Both the position numbers and the translations under genes were made by a program. Under the pieces are notes generated by a model. That model did not search any database, had not been told where the DNA came from, and was given only the letters and a program-made list of their open reading frames with translations. A stretch of DNA of 64,000 nt, taken from positions 124,001 to 188,000 of the forward strand of contig NZ_VFJE01000053.1 of assembly GCF_006385255.1 (NCBI RefSeq). Reading direction: 5' to 3'. This document shows positions 26,499-36,034 of the stretch, in pieces (position 1 is the stretch's first letter; each line of letters starts with the position of its first letter). The DNA comes from Flavobacterium microcysteis (GTDB taxonomy: Bacteria; Bacteroidota; Bacteroidia; Flavobacteriales; Flavobacteriaceae).

Positions 26499-28025
26499 TT
26501 ATTTGTTTTTAAATTTTGCTGCCAGCTTTAAAAGTACCGATTTAAAAAGTTCTTTTTCGTCAGCACGCAGTCCCGTAAACCATACCGAAATTATATAAAA
26601 AAGAGATAACAGAACAACTTTACAGGAAAAACGAATCAAAGTTTCTGCGGGCAGAAAATAATTCAATAAAAATCCGACAGAAAGCGTCAATACAAAAGCT
26701 CCAATCAGACTGTAATAGCATTCTTTAAAAAATCGTGGTATCTCTAATTTTATTTTTTTCCAGTAAATGAAATTCATACCTATGACATGGCAAAGCATGG
26801 TACCAGAAAAGATTCCTATAGCGCATCCCATAGCTCCATAATGAGGTGCTAAAATAAAAGAGATTATAACGCTGAGAATAGAGGCACCTACAAATATCAC
26901 GGCTCTATATCGCAATTCGTTTATAACAAACAAATAGGTATAGGCAATTTCCTGAGTTAGCGTTATAAATCCTGGCAAGATTAATAGGAGGATGACATAA
27001 TACGACTCACTAAAACCACTTCCCATCCATAGAACTACAAATTCTTGTCCAAGAACCACAAGTCCGATCATTAATAGTCCCATCACTATCAATTGAATCC
27101 TGCCAACCCGAATCATCAGATTGGTGATCTCATGAAGATTATTCTTTTGTGTATCAAGCTGTGATACTTTAGGCAAGAACAAACCATTCAAGGCATGTGC
27201 CAATGTCCATGTATAGCCTTCAATAATGATTCCGATTGAGAAAATGGCTATTTGCTCTGTCCCGGAAACTATACCCAAAATAAACGGGGCAATATTGATT
27301 AAAAGTCTTTGTGCAATTCCGATAATTGATACCCAGAAAGAAAACTTGACCAACTCTCCTAAGAGTTTTTTGCTTTTAAACCCGAAGTCAATCTTAATGG
27401 GTGTTTTCTTTGAGAGATAGAAAAATTTTATACCTATAATAAGTATACCAATAGCTGCATTTATGGCGACCAAGGCATATAGCTTATAGCCTAATAGTAA
27501 TGCTATAATCATTAAGATTACGATTCCTACCTTACTGATGATATCGCATAATTTCAAAAGAACAAAGCGTTCATAGGCAATCAGAACTCCGTCCAACGGC
27601 ATAAACGGAAAAGAAATCAAACTAAAACCGCCAGCAATCAAATAGACTATTTTAAATTTTTCAATTTCAACTGGACTTAGCTCTATGAATATGTTCTCTA
27701 TAAAAAAATAAACAACGATTAGCGTAATCAGGATCAAGCCATTAATCAGCAGATAAAATTTTGAGGTAAGCCCCAGCATCTGGTTTATTTTTTCAGGCTC
27801 ATTATTTGCCTTGTATTTGGATAAAAAGCGTGCAATTGTTTGTCCCAAACCAAAATCCATCACAAAATAAGACAGAAATGCAGTAACTAAAATATACAAA
27901 CCATAATCTGATTTGCCTATTTGCTTAATCATCCAGGGTGTGTATAGGAAACCTACAATAATATTAAATACTATTGCTATGTAGGAGATGATGGCTCCTA
28001 ATTTAATCTGTTGAGAACTATTCAT
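26499..28025 (-). CDS. Wzx-type oligosaccharide flippase
   Basis: Integral inner-membrane protein of 508 residues with about 12-14 hydrophobic helices, belonging to the MATE/MOP polysaccharide flippase superfamily. It is predicted to move the undecaprenyl-linked repeat unit to the periplasmic face. Typical features are the N-terminal VGFLYTPWMIKQIGKSDYG and YFVMDFGLGQTIARFLSKY motifs. With the EpsG-like polymerase (30354-31466) and Wzc/Wza it defines a Wzx/Wzy-dependent pathway. A 181-bp gap lies upstream in which no convincing promoter was found. Confidence 0.92.
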   Translation of the reverse strand: MNSSQQIKLGAIISYIAIVFNIIVGFLYTPWMIKQIGKSDYGLYILVTAFLSYFVMDFGLGQTIARFLSKYKANNEPEKINQMLGLTSKFYLLINGLILITLIVVYFFIENIFIELSPVEIEKFKIVYLIAGGFSLISFPFMPLDGVLIAYERFVLLKLCDIISKVGIVILMIIALLLGYKLYALVAINAAIGILIIGIKFFYLSKKTPIKIDFGFKSKKLLGELVKFSFWVSIIGIAQRLLINIAPFILGIVSGTEQIAIFSIGIIIEGYTWTLAHALNGLFLPKVSQLDTQKNNLHEITNLMIRVGRIQLIVMGLLMIGLVVLGQEFVVLWMGSGFSESYYVILLLILPGFITLTQEIAYTYLFVINELRYRAVIFVGASILSVIISFILAPHYGAMGCAIGIFSGTMLCHVIGMNFIYWKKIKLEIPRFFKECYYSLIGAFVLTLSVGFLLNYFLPAETLIRFSCKVVLLSLFYIISVWFTGLRADEKELFKSVLLKLAAKFKNK

Positions 28026-28206
28026 TACTATATACTTCCTGTTAATGTGCTGTACACTCTATTTAATCCCAACTTGTTAGATTGTATATTTTCCTATAAT
28101 TTTTAATAGTTCACAAACCAGCATATATATTACTGGATTTATAAATTATGTCAAGAATTCTGAAGTAAAAATTGAACTAAGCTCAGTATTCGTTAGATTG
28201 CAATCC

Positions 28207-29217
28207 CTATTTTTTAAACCTTCTTTTTGCTCCGTTTAAAATACTTTTAAAATCTCCATCCAAAGCTCTGTAAGTTATAGATTCAACAAAACGGTACATT
28301 TTTACAAATGGATGTCCATGCGCCATAATCCTATCTATTCTTTTTTTATAGTTCACGTCTTCAATGACATACTTGGGGTGTTTTAAAGGAAATTCAATTT
28401 CATGAGGTTTCATGTAGAATATTTTTTTAATTCCTTTGGGAAGTATGTGCATAGAAGTAGCTCCATGTGTGGCATTAGAATCAATTCCAATATTAGAAAT
28501 CAGGTTATATTTAGGAACAATATTTAATCTGCTGTTCAAAATTGCTGCAGAACCAAAAATAGACTCATAATGTGCCTTACCGCTATTCTTGTGGTTTGTG
28601 GCATTTTGGACAAAATGTTTATAGGCTTTATTTCCCAAAACGCCTTTTGCACTTTTCAGGGCATATTCGTCTTTTAAAAAGTCATAATGTTCCTCCCATT
28701 TATCAAAAACTCTTCGCCATGAAGCCCAGCCTGTAATTGAGCCAGATTTTGAGAATGTATAACTATAGGGCGTGTCTTCATAAACCTCCATCTGATTCAT
28801 TCCGCAAATCATATTGATACGCTCGTCATTTTTATAAAATTCCAAAAGTTCAAGACAATATCTAAAAAAGCTTTGAGAAGGCACATCATCATCTTCAAGG
28901 ACAATTCCGTGTTCTTCGTTCGTAAAAAGCCATTTTTGAGAGATAAATTCTGATGGGTCACATCCAAAATTTTCTTCCTGATACATATGCTTTACCTCAC
29001 AATCCCAATCTATATCTGCCACTATTTCACGACAGAGTCTTATATTTTCAATATCATCTTCCCTGTTTGCTCTTGGTCCATCCTGATATAAATATAACTT
29101 CGAAGGCCTTGCAATTTTTATTTGTTCAAAAACCTTTTCCAATGGTCTTGGACGTGCAAAGAAAAGGATCAAAACGGGTATATCAATTAAATATGGTTTT
29201 TTATCATTCTGCATCAT
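28207..29217 (-). CDS. Glycosyltransferase, GNT-I-like GT-A fold
   Basis: Probable glycosyltransferase of 336 residues. It opens with VLILFFARPRPLEKVFEQI, then YLYQDGPR and the long acidic motif GIVLEDDDVPSQSFFRYC near residue 103, which resembles the metal-binding EDD of GNT-I (GT13)-like and related bacterial enzymes. SGSITGWASWRRVFDKW in the centre is also conserved in this group. The gene overlaps the upstream one by four bases (ATGA). It is followed by a 181-bp gap before the flippase gene. Donor and acceptor are unknown. Confidence 0.78.
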   Translation of the reverse strand: MMQNDKKPYLIDIPVLILFFARPRPLEKVFEQIKIARPSKLYLYQDGPRANREDDIENIRLCREIVADIDWDCEVKHMYQEENFGCDPSEFISQKWLFTNEEHGIVLEDDDVPSQSFFRYCLELLEFYKNDERINMICGMNQMEVYEDTPYSYTFSKSGSITGWASWRRVFDKWEEHYDFLKDEYALKSAKGVLGNKAYKHFVQNATNHKNSGKAHYESIFGSAAILNSRLNIVPKYNLISNIGIDSNATHGATSMHILPKGIKKIFYMKPHEIEFPLKHPKYVIEDVNYKKRIDRIMAHGHPFVKMYRFVESITYRALDGDFKSILNGAKRRFKK

Positions 29218-30350
29218 TTCAGTATATTTGTTCTTAACTCATTTATAAATTGTTCATCTAATAATTTGATTGTTTCTCTGCTATTATAAGGCAAATTAAC
29301 GTCTATTTTTTGTATTGCCCCTGCTATCTCTTCAGGAAAATCATTTTCATAAAAATAAATCTGATTTCCTATTTTCGATTTTTCAACACAGTCAACCTTG
29401 CCAGACACTACCCTGAGACCAAGGCCCATATAGGATAATATTTTACTAGGAAATGAGGTTTCTAAATATTTACCTTCCATTTTTTGGGTACTTAGCCCTA
29501 TATGGCATTGTTGTGCATACCGGATATAATCATCTCCATAATAAGCCCCATCAAAAATAATCTTACAAGCAGAAACCGGACTTACTTCTTCAATTCTTTT
29601 TTTCAAAATATCTACTTCTCCAAAGCCAATAATATGAAGGACGTAATTTTCATTTAAGAATAACGCACTTTCAATCGCATTAAATGCTCCTGCTTTAATC
29701 TGGTCAATAATCCCGGCATAAAGTATATGGATTTTACCATCCTGTACTGGCTCAGCAAATATCTCATTTACAGTATAGCTTCCATATATTACATAACCAG
29801 GTCTGCCTTTTGCTATTTTATCAACGAGAAGATCTGTGGAAAACAGAAATGAATCTGCAGCATTAAATATTTTTATCTCAAGTTTATCAAAGAAAGAATG
29901 CAAAGACGAAACATCCGAATAAATTTCTTCCACTTCCAAAACCAGATAGAATCCTTTTATTTTTTTTGCCAATAAAACAGGAAGACATAGCCAAGGAGAA
30001 TGGTATACAATTATCTTTTCATTCTTTTTTGCATTTTTGAGAAGAAAGAAAAACAGCCATGATAAAGAAAAAAATATTTTGATAAATTTTGTAATTCTCC
30101 CTGAAAACGCAATACTTGGCGAAAAAGTTATTTGCTTTTTGCTATTTACTTTTAAAACAGTTTTTCTAAGAAGCGGTTTATTTTTTACCTCATCATAAAA
30201 CCACGAAGGAGATATCAAATGCAACTTATATCCTGCATTTAAGATTGAACTACAAATATAATCCATCTTACTAATTGCTGCTGGCGATGAAACTCTTAAC
30301 CCATTTCCGGCAATATCATATAATCCGATATACTTTATTTCCCTTTCCAT
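29214..30350 (-). CDS. Glycosyltransferase, GT-B/GT4-like
   Basis: Probable GT-B glycosyltransferase of 378 residues. The N-terminal half has GNGLRVSSPAAISKMDYIC and a hydrophobic strand pair around IIVYHSPWLCLPVLLA; the C-terminal half has IHILYAGIIDQIKAGAFNA and YLETSFPSKILSYMGLGLRV, a degenerate form of the GT4 donor-site motif. The stretch IKIFFSLSWLFFFLL near residue 90 may associate with the membrane. It lies three bases after the polymerase gene and overlaps the next transferase by four bases, so it is tightly coupled in the operon. Confidence 0.75.
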   Translation of the reverse strand: MEREIKYIGLYDIAGNGLRVSSPAAISKMDYICSSILNAGYKLHLISPSWFYDEVKNKPLLRKTVLKVNSKKQITFSPSIAFSGRITKFIKIFFSLSWLFFFLLKNAKKNEKIIVYHSPWLCLPVLLAKKIKGFYLVLEVEEIYSDVSSLHSFFDKLEIKIFNAADSFLFSTDLLVDKIAKGRPGYVIYGSYTVNEIFAEPVQDGKIHILYAGIIDQIKAGAFNAIESALFLNENYVLHIIGFGEVDILKKRIEEVSPVSACKIIFDGAYYGDDYIRYAQQCHIGLSTQKMEGKYLETSFPSKILSYMGLGLRVVSGKVDCVEKSKIGNQIYFYENDFPEEIAGAIQKIDVNLPYNSRETIKLLDEQFINELRTNILK

Positions 30351-30353
30351 AAA

Positions 30354-31466
30354 TTATAGATAAACTTCTTGGAGTCGCATTTCTTGCCAAAAAAACCTAT
30401 ACTGCATATCCATATTTGATTTTAAGAAAAAGAAAAGTAATATGGCTATAGTATAGAAATACGCTAATCGTTCTATCTTCTTACTCGAAGAGCCAAATGA
30501 CCTTAAAATTAAAGGGATGATCAGCATAATAAATATTGAGAAATATTGCACTATTCTCATATATCCGTGTATGGCAAAAACTAATGAGAGAAATACTATT
30601 CCAATCATTAAAGCAAAATAGTAAAATGTCGATTCAGAATTAAGTTTAATAATCCTTTTATACCGTATTAAAGCCATAATTGATACTAAGAGCATCAAAC
30701 ATACAAACGTTACTGGTCTCAATTCTTCCATATGCTGGTATTCTTCATATGAATTAGTCAAGCTAAAGATATATAAGGCAATACTGTTACTGATTAGCAA
30801 CAGGACAGGAAATAATGCTATAACTATCCAAAAATAATAGTTGGGTTTCCTCAGATATGAAATAAAATAAAGAGGTATAAATACAAGGCAGGTTTTATGA
30901 ATTGTTGATGCAATCAAAATAATTAGGAGAAAATAGAATAGTTTTCTTTTCTTTAAAAACTCAAAAGCAAAAAGTGTTCCTGCTGTTGCTATAGTCTGCC
31001 GATGCCCTGTAATTGAAAAAAAACTATAAAATAAAACTGAGTAGATCACAAAAGCAACCATCGCTTCACTGAGTTGATGGGTATTCTTATAAATAAAACG
31101 ACCTAATGCTGAAAAAAACAATATGGCAATTCCAAAAAGGAAAAGCTGATATTCGCCAAAAACTGAGGACACTACTTTTTCTAAAACCGTAAACCCCGGG
31201 TCTTTCCCCAAATTATATTTATAATAATCTATAACGACTTGCCAAACTCTGTCCCATGACATTGTTTTTGTTTCCTCAAAAGACAAAAAATAGTTATAGG
31301 TATCTGTACCGACAGCAACATTTCGTAGTCCGGATTGAAGTATTAAAATAAAACATATTGTTTTTATATATCTTTTTCTATTAAAGTCGCTATCCTTATT
31401 CCTTTTTCTGGAATAATGAAATCCTACTAATAGAATAAGCGCTATAACGATCAAATTAACTATCAT
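30354..31466 (-). CDS. EpsG-family polysaccharide polymerase (Wzy)
   Basis: Integral membrane protein of 370 residues with roughly ten hydrophobic helices, matching the EpsG group of repeat-unit polymerases. Supporting features are the early LRNVAVGTDTYNYFLSFEE segment, where RNxxVGTDTxxY is characteristic of EpsG proteins, and the ITGHRQTIATAGTLFAFEFL loop. It is predicted to join lipid-linked repeat units in the periplasm after flipping by the Wzx protein at 26499-28025. The start overlaps the stop of the upstream GT4 gene by eleven bases. Confidence 0.88.
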   Translation of the reverse strand: MIVNLIVIALILLVGFHYSRKRNKDSDFNRKRYIKTICFILILQSGLRNVAVGTDTYNYFLSFEETKTMSWDRVWQVVIDYYKYNLGKDPGFTVLEKVVSSVFGEYQLFLFGIAILFFSALGRFIYKNTHQLSEAMVAFVIYSVLFYSFFSITGHRQTIATAGTLFAFEFLKKRKLFYFLLIILIASTIHKTCLVFIPLYFISYLRKPNYYFWIVIALFPVLLLISNSIALYIFSLTNSYEEYQHMEELRPVTFVCLMLLVSIMALIRYKRIIKLNSESTFYYFALMIGIVFLSLVFAIHGYMRIVQYFSIFIMLIIPLILRSFGSSSKKIERLAYFYTIAILLFFFLKSNMDMQYRFFWQEMRLQEVYL

Positions 31467-32673
31467 AGCCTAAAATATCTTTATATACACCAATCGTCTG
31501 ATTTATATTGGTATAATAATCAAAATTTTCAATTACCCTTTTTCTACAGCTATCAGAAAAATAGTTCCTGCCCTTTTCTTTAACCTTATCAATAGCTCCA
31601 GATAATTGCTCAACATTTCTTTTTTCTACAACATAGCCGCAATTTTCTCCCAGTACTTCCGGACAGGCGGTTGAATCATAAACTATTGCCGGAGTTCCAC
31701 AACTTAAAGCTTCTGCTATTACTTTCCCGAACGTATCTTCGGTTGAAAGATGAACATATACATCTGAAAAAGAATAAGCTTTAGCCAACTCTTCTTTTCC
31801 ATGCACATAAGGAATATGCTTTATGTTATGTGGCAGCAACTTCTTATCGTCTATATTTCCAATCATCACGATTTGCATATCATCAGAGATAATTTTTGAC
31901 AATTTTAAGGCATCCTGAAATTTCGGATCATTGGAATGCCAACTGGCGCTAACCAATAAAATTGTAAACTTCCCGGAATCTACATCATACGTGGTTGAAA
32001 AATTCTGCTCTCCAAAATCTTTAAAAGTAGCATGGTCTATCCAGTTGTATATCGGGTTGATAGTATACTTATTCAGAAAAGATTTTTGTACCTCGCCTGC
32101 CAGCCAGTTTGAAACCGGAATAACAGTCATTTGTGATACGTTCGTAAACCATTTCTTTTTGTCATCATACATTTCGCTCGATCGGTCAAAAAACAAGCTT
32201 GGCGGGTATTTTTTTACTTGCGGACATTCATAACAATGAGTCTGCCATTTATAACATTGAACATCTGTATAATGGGCGCATTTTCCGGTAAAAGCCCAAC
32301 AATCATGAAGCGTCCACGCCAATGGAGTTCCAGATTCAATCAAATATTCAAACAAAATCTGAAGATTCAGGTAATTTCCATGAAGATTGTGAAGATGGAT
32401 AACATCTGGCTTTATTTCCTTAATATAGGAAACCAGCTTGTGGGTGCCTTTTTTTGTAAAATAGCCTTGCTTTCCCAACAATCTTGAACCCACATTATGC
32501 AGATGATTTTCGATAACTGTACCAACTTTATAACTTCTGGCATAATCTGTCGTCAGTTGTCCATAAGCAATAAAGCATTCGTGTCCTTGATGCTCCAAGA
32601 CACTTGCAATATCTTCACAGATAGAGCCTGTACTTCCGTAACCGGAAACGGTATTAATCATCAGGACCCTCAC
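31456..32673 (-). CDS. Glycosyltransferase family 4 (colanic-acid WcaC-like)
   Basis: GT-B glycosyltransferase of 405 residues. The N-terminal half has MINTVSGYGSTGSICEDIA, PDVIHLHNLHGNYLN and LHDCWAFTGKCAHY with a Cys-rich stretch (CYKWQTHCYECPQ), a combination I associate with WcaC-like enzymes of exopolysaccharide clusters. The donor half has STEDTFGKVIAEALSCGTPAI with the EX7E-type arrangement. Seven bases separate it from the upstream epimerase gene and it overlaps the polymerase start. Its donor may be one of the sugars made by the operon, but which one cannot be read. Confidence 0.88.
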   Translation of the reverse strand: MRVLMINTVSGYGSTGSICEDIASVLEHQGHECFIAYGQLTTDYARSYKVGTVIENHLHNVGSRLLGKQGYFTKKGTHKLVSYIKEIKPDVIHLHNLHGNYLNLQILFEYLIESGTPLAWTLHDCWAFTGKCAHYTDVQCYKWQTHCYECPQVKKYPPSLFFDRSSEMYDDKKKWFTNVSQMTVIPVSNWLAGEVQKSFLNKYTINPIYNWIDHATFKDFGEQNFSTTYDVDSGKFTILLVSASWHSNDPKFQDALKLSKIISDDMQIVMIGNIDDKKLLPHNIKHIPYVHGKEELAKAYSFSDVYVHLSTEDTFGKVIAEALSCGTPAIVYDSTACPEVLGENCGYVVEKRNVEQLSGAIDKVKEKGRNYFSDSCRKRVIENFDYYTNINQTIGVYKDILGYDS

Positions 32674-32680
32674 GCCTTTC

Positions 32681-33820
32681 TTAGTTTTTTTTCCAAACAG
32701 TACGATTCACATAATCGGTATAGCTCAGTATAATGCGAACCATTTTCTCAGACACATTTGGCATTGAATAGTCTGCAACAGGTCTGAAATTGCGTTCATC
32801 ACCTGTTTTTTGATACTGAAGCTGCACTAATCCCTGCATTATTCTTTCCGGACTTAGCCCTACCATCATTACTGATGCTTCTTCCATTGCTTCTGGCCTT
32901 TCGTGAGCTTCACGGATATTTAATGCCCTGAAATTCAAAACAGAAGATTCCTCTGAAATGGTTCCGCTATCAGAAAGCACTGCAAACGATTTCATTTGCA
33001 AAGCATTATAATCATTGAATCCTAATGGTTTTAAAAACTGAACATTAGGATGCATCTGTATGTTTTTTTTCTCGATCATATTTCGTGTACGTGGGTGTGT
33101 ACTTACGATAATCGGATAATTATATTTTTCTGCAATGAGATTCAAACTCTCCATTAAGCCATTAAAGTTCTTTTCGCTGTTGATGTTTTCTTCACGGTGT
33201 GAAGACACAACAAAAAACTTTCCTTCCTGCAATCCTAATCTTTCCAAAACATCAGAAGATTTGATTGATGGAAGGTAATGGTTTAAGACCTCAAACATTG
33301 GAGATCCCGTTTTTATAATCCTGTCTGCAGGCAATCCTTCTCTTAAAAGATATTCTCTTGCAATGTCACTATAGGTCAGATTGATATCTGAAATATGATC
33401 TACTATTTTTCTGTTAGTTTCTTCAGGAACTCTCTGGTCAAAGCAGCGGTTTCCTGCTTCCATATGAAAGATAGGAATTTGTCTTTTCTTAGCCGGAATA
33501 GCGCAAAGACAGCTATTCGTGTCTCCTAATACCAAAAAAGCATCAGGATTTTCGCTTTCTAATAACGGATCTATTTTAATTAAAATCTGTCCAACGGTTT
33601 CGGTAGCTGTTGCACCGGCTGCATTTAAGAAAAAATCAGGTTTGCGAATACCCAAATCATCAAAGAAAATCTGATTTAATTCATAATCATAATTTTGTCC
33701 AGTATGAACAATAATATGCTCAATTGCTTCTGATTTATCTAAAGCGGCCATAACACAAGAAAGACGGATAATCTCCGGCCTTGTCCCAACCACTGTCATT
33801 ACTTTTAGTCTTGATTTCAT
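32681..33820 (-). CDS. capG: Non-hydrolysing UDP-GlcNAc 2-epimerase family (CapG/FnlC-like)
   Basis: Cytoplasmic epimerase of 379 residues of the WecB/FnlC family. Conserved landmarks are VVGTRPEIIRLSCV at the N-terminus, VHTGQNYDYELNQIFFDDL, VLGDTNSCLCAI, HMEAGNRCFDQRVPEETNR, SSHREENI and SDSGTISEESS. In the presence of CapE- and CapF-like genes (36035-37072 and 34467-35585) it most likely performs the final C2 epimerisation to UDP-N-acetyl-L-fucosamine. HMEAGNRCFD, rather than HVEAGLR, is the variant I associate with the FnlC/CapG branch. A WecB role making UDP-ManNAc is the alternative. Confidence 0.9.
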   Translation of the reverse strand: MKSRLKVMTVVGTRPEIIRLSCVMAALDKSEAIEHIIVHTGQNYDYELNQIFFDDLGIRKPDFFLNAAGATATETVGQILIKIDPLLESENPDAFLVLGDTNSCLCAIPAKKRQIPIFHMEAGNRCFDQRVPEETNRKIVDHISDINLTYSDIAREYLLREGLPADRIIKTGSPMFEVLNHYLPSIKSSDVLERLGLQEGKFFVVSSHREENINSEKNFNGLMESLNLIAEKYNYPIIVSTHPRTRNMIEKKNIQMHPNVQFLKPLGFNDYNALQMKSFAVLSDSGTISEESSVLNFRALNIREAHERPEAMEEASVMMVGLSPERIMQGLVQLQYQKTGDERNFRPVADYSMPNVSEKMVRIILSYTDYVNRTVWKKN

Positions 33821-34470
33821 TATAATCTTTCTCTGGTCCAGTTAATTTTTTCCTTTAGTATTTTTGCTGGTGTTCCTGCAATCAATAAATTTTCATCAAA
33901 AGTTTTGCTTACTAATGAACGAATTCCTATTACGCAATTATCCCCAATTGTTGTGTTTTTTAGCACAATAACATCTTGTCCTATCCAGACATGGTTTCCT
34001 ATATAAATATTCCCCGCCGGGTTTATTCTTATATTTTTCTCAGCATCAATTATGCTATGGGAATCTCCTGTTTTAAATTTAACTCCCGAAGAAAGCATAC
34101 AATCTTTTCCTATATAAACTTTGCTGTTATTTTCTGAAACTCCAAAATCAACAGATTCTATTGTTGTTTTGCTATCTATAAATATCTCACAGTTATTATC
34201 TTCTATCCAAAAAACTCCAGATTTAATGACACAATTATCTGCTATCGTAATCTTATTATCATTTCCATAAATAAAAATGGTAATGTCTCCTAAAAAACTA
34301 TTTGACTCAAATTTTATTTGATTATTATTTCCTCTTATTTCAACTTTTAAGTTTCTCGGAAAAGATTTTTTAGTAAAGCTATTATTAACTCCGTTTATTT
34401 TTTTTCTGAAAACATTATAAACAGGAATTATTAATCTCTTTACATTCGATATTAATCTACTTTGTCTCAT
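33820..34470 (-). CDS. Hexapeptide-repeat O-acyltransferase
   Basis: Predicted left-handed beta-helix acyltransferase of 216 residues. The N-terminus is basic; the middle has an irregular series of NDNKITI-like turns, and the C-terminal third is the recognisable catalytic helix with GNIYIGNHVWIGQDVIVLKN and GIRSLVSKTF, followed by AGTPAKILKEKINW. The likely catalytic His is in NHVWIG. It is sandwiched between capF (four-base overlap) and capG (one-base overlap), so it is co-translated with L-FucNAc genes and may O-acetylate the glycan. The acceptor is unknown. Confidence 0.85.
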   Translation of the reverse strand: MRQSRLISNVKRLIIPVYNVFRKKINGVNNSFTKKSFPRNLKVEIRGNNNQIKFESNSFLGDITIFIYGNDNKITIADNCVIKSGVFWIEDNNCEIFIDSKTTIESVDFGVSENNSKVYIGKDCMLSSGVKFKTGDSHSIIDAEKNIRINPAGNIYIGNHVWIGQDVIVLKNTTIGDNCVIGIRSLVSKTFDENLLIAGTPAKILKEKINWTRERL

Positions 34471-35585
34471 ACATTTTCAAAATAAGTATCAGGATCATTT
34501 GGATCATAAAATTCATTTATCCAAAAAATCGTATATAATTCCTCATCGCCTACGTTCTTGATGTTATGCGTATACCAGATAGGCATGTCTACATAAGCCG
34601 GTTCATTACCATCTAAATAAAAATCGAGTACTTCATCTGTACCAATTTGTCTCAGTTGGATTAGCGCCTTACCTTTAATTACAGCAAAACGTTCAATTTT
34701 TCGGGTATGGAAATGATTTCCTCTTGTTATGCCGGGAACGGTCGTAGAAAACGAAACCTGGCCGCCAACATTCAAACGTATTACTTCTACAAAAGCACCT
34801 CTAGGGTCTGTATGTTGTGTGAATTTAACCGGGAAATAATTTGGAATATCAATATAACAACGAAACGTATTGAAAAGGTTGGTTTCAAATTTGTTTTCTA
34901 ATTGAGGGATAATTCCCTTGTCTTGATATTCTGACTTATACCTTTCCAGCAAAGCCAGCAAATTTGAAACTTTGGATTCTGCTGTATGAGGTACTATAAG
35001 CGATTCATTACTTTCGCCTTTTTTAATAACTTTTAAAATTTCATCGACTAACTCTCCTACATAAATTAGCTTCAAATCTCCATCAACTTCAATAGTTGGT
35101 GTTTCATTTCGAGCTATTTTATGGGAAAAAGTAGCAACTACAGAATTGTAGTTGGGGTGACCAAAAGGACCAAAAACATTAGGAATAATCATGCCTGTGA
35201 ATTTTCCTCCGGAAGTTTTAGCCCATTGAGCCATTAATTCCCTGCCTTCCTTTTTGGATTTCCCATACAGATTGTCTCTTTCTTCTTGAGTTGAAGAAGA
35301 AAAAATGACATGGGCTTTACTGTTTGTTTTGTTTAAAGCATTGATTAGCTTTTGAACCAATCCTAAATTGGTATCATAAATTACCTGAGGATCATTATGC
35401 CTGTTCATAGCAGCCAAATGTACAATTACATCGCATTGCGAAACAAAATCGGATAGTTTTGCTTCGTCTTCAAAGAAATCTTTTTCAAATTCAATTCTTT
35501 CAAATTCCTCTTGAAAAAGTCCGATTGTATTATACAAATGTTTCCCTACAAATCCGGCCTGGCCAGTAACTCCTATTCTTAGCAT
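34467..35585 (-). CDS. capF: CapF-like bifunctional UDP-sugar reductase/epimerase with cupin domain
   Basis: Two-domain enzyme of 372 residues. The N-terminal SDR reductase domain (about 1-245) shows VTGQAGFVGKHL, IVHLAAMNRH and a YGKSKKEGREL active-site Tyr/Lys pair. The C-terminal cupin (about 255-372) shows FTQHTDPRGAFVEVIR and RGNHFHTRKIERFAVIKGKA with metal-binding His residues. This fusion is the architecture of Staphylococcus aureus CapF, which acts between CapE and CapG in UDP-L-FucNAc synthesis. The gene order capE, cupin gene, capF, acyltransferase, capG supports this. It starts 17 bases after the cupin gene. Confidence 0.93.
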   Translation of the reverse strand: MLRIGVTGQAGFVGKHLYNTIGLFQEEFERIEFEKDFFEDEAKLSDFVSQCDVIVHLAAMNRHNDPQVIYDTNLGLVQKLINALNKTNSKAHVIFSSSTQEERDNLYGKSKKEGRELMAQWAKTSGGKFTGMIIPNVFGPFGHPNYNSVVATFSHKIARNETPTIEVDGDLKLIYVGELVDEILKVIKKGESNESLIVPHTAESKVSNLLALLERYKSEYQDKGIIPQLENKFETNLFNTFRCYIDIPNYFPVKFTQHTDPRGAFVEVIRLNVGGQVSFSTTVPGITRGNHFHTRKIERFAVIKGKALIQLRQIGTDEVLDFYLDGNEPAYVDMPIWYTHNIKNVGDEELYTIFWINEFYDPNDPDTYFENV

Positions 35586-35601
35586 CTTTATTTATATGTT
35601 T

Positions 35602-36033
35602 TTAATTCCAGTCAAACCACAGTTTGCCGTCAAATCTAAAGTTATCTTTTGACGATTCTTCTAATGAAAAATCAGAGAAAACAATCATTCTTGAGTTTTT
35701 TTCCAAGGCTTTAAATCCATTTGCAAAATTACCCGGAATATGCAAAATCTGATTTTCATTAGCATTCAAAACAAATTTTCTGACTTCTAGTTTCTCAGAA
35801 GGTTTTCCCCAATTATCCGGCTGGACAACTGCTACTAAAAAGCTTCCTGAAATGACCTGAAACCATTTCTGTTCTTTTTGATGTGCCTGCCATGCCCTGA
35901 TTATCTTAGTATCCGGATGTTCTATGATGTAATAACGCTTAACATCTGAAAGGTCAAATTCATTGGCATAAAACAATTTTCCTCTTTCATCCTCGTGGAT
36001 ATTACCTTGAATTATTTGAGGCTCTTCCTTCAT
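35602..36033 (-). CDS. WxcM/FdtA-like cupin, sugar isomerase or epimerase of unknown step
   Basis: Small cytoplasmic cupin of 143 residues, resembling the dTDP-4-keto-sugar isomerase/epimerase (WxcM-like, RmlC-like) group. It begins IIQGNIHEDERGKLFYANEF, has KRYYIIEHPDTKIIRAWQAHQKEQKWFQVISG split here as a cupin core, and later LHIPGNFANGFKAL, which matches the second cupin motif. The gene lies between capE (one-base gap) and capF. The canonical L-FucNAc pathway does not need a separate cupin, so it may be a helper for the same pathway or make a different 4-keto-derived sugar. Its function is not established. Confidence 0.7.
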   Translation of the reverse strand: MKEEPQIIQGNIHEDERGKLFYANEFDLSDVKRYYIIEHPDTKIIRAWQAHQKEQKWFQVISGSFLVAVVQPDNWGKPSEKLEVRKFVLNANENQILHIPGNFANGFKALEKNSRMIVFSDFSLEESSKDNFRFDGKLWFDWN

Positions 36034-36034
36034 C

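Noticed and set aside
28026-28206. Expected promoter or small gene in the 181-bp gap before the flippase
   Set aside because: No TAnnTTTG on the minus strand and no convincing frame was found; it is left unannotated.
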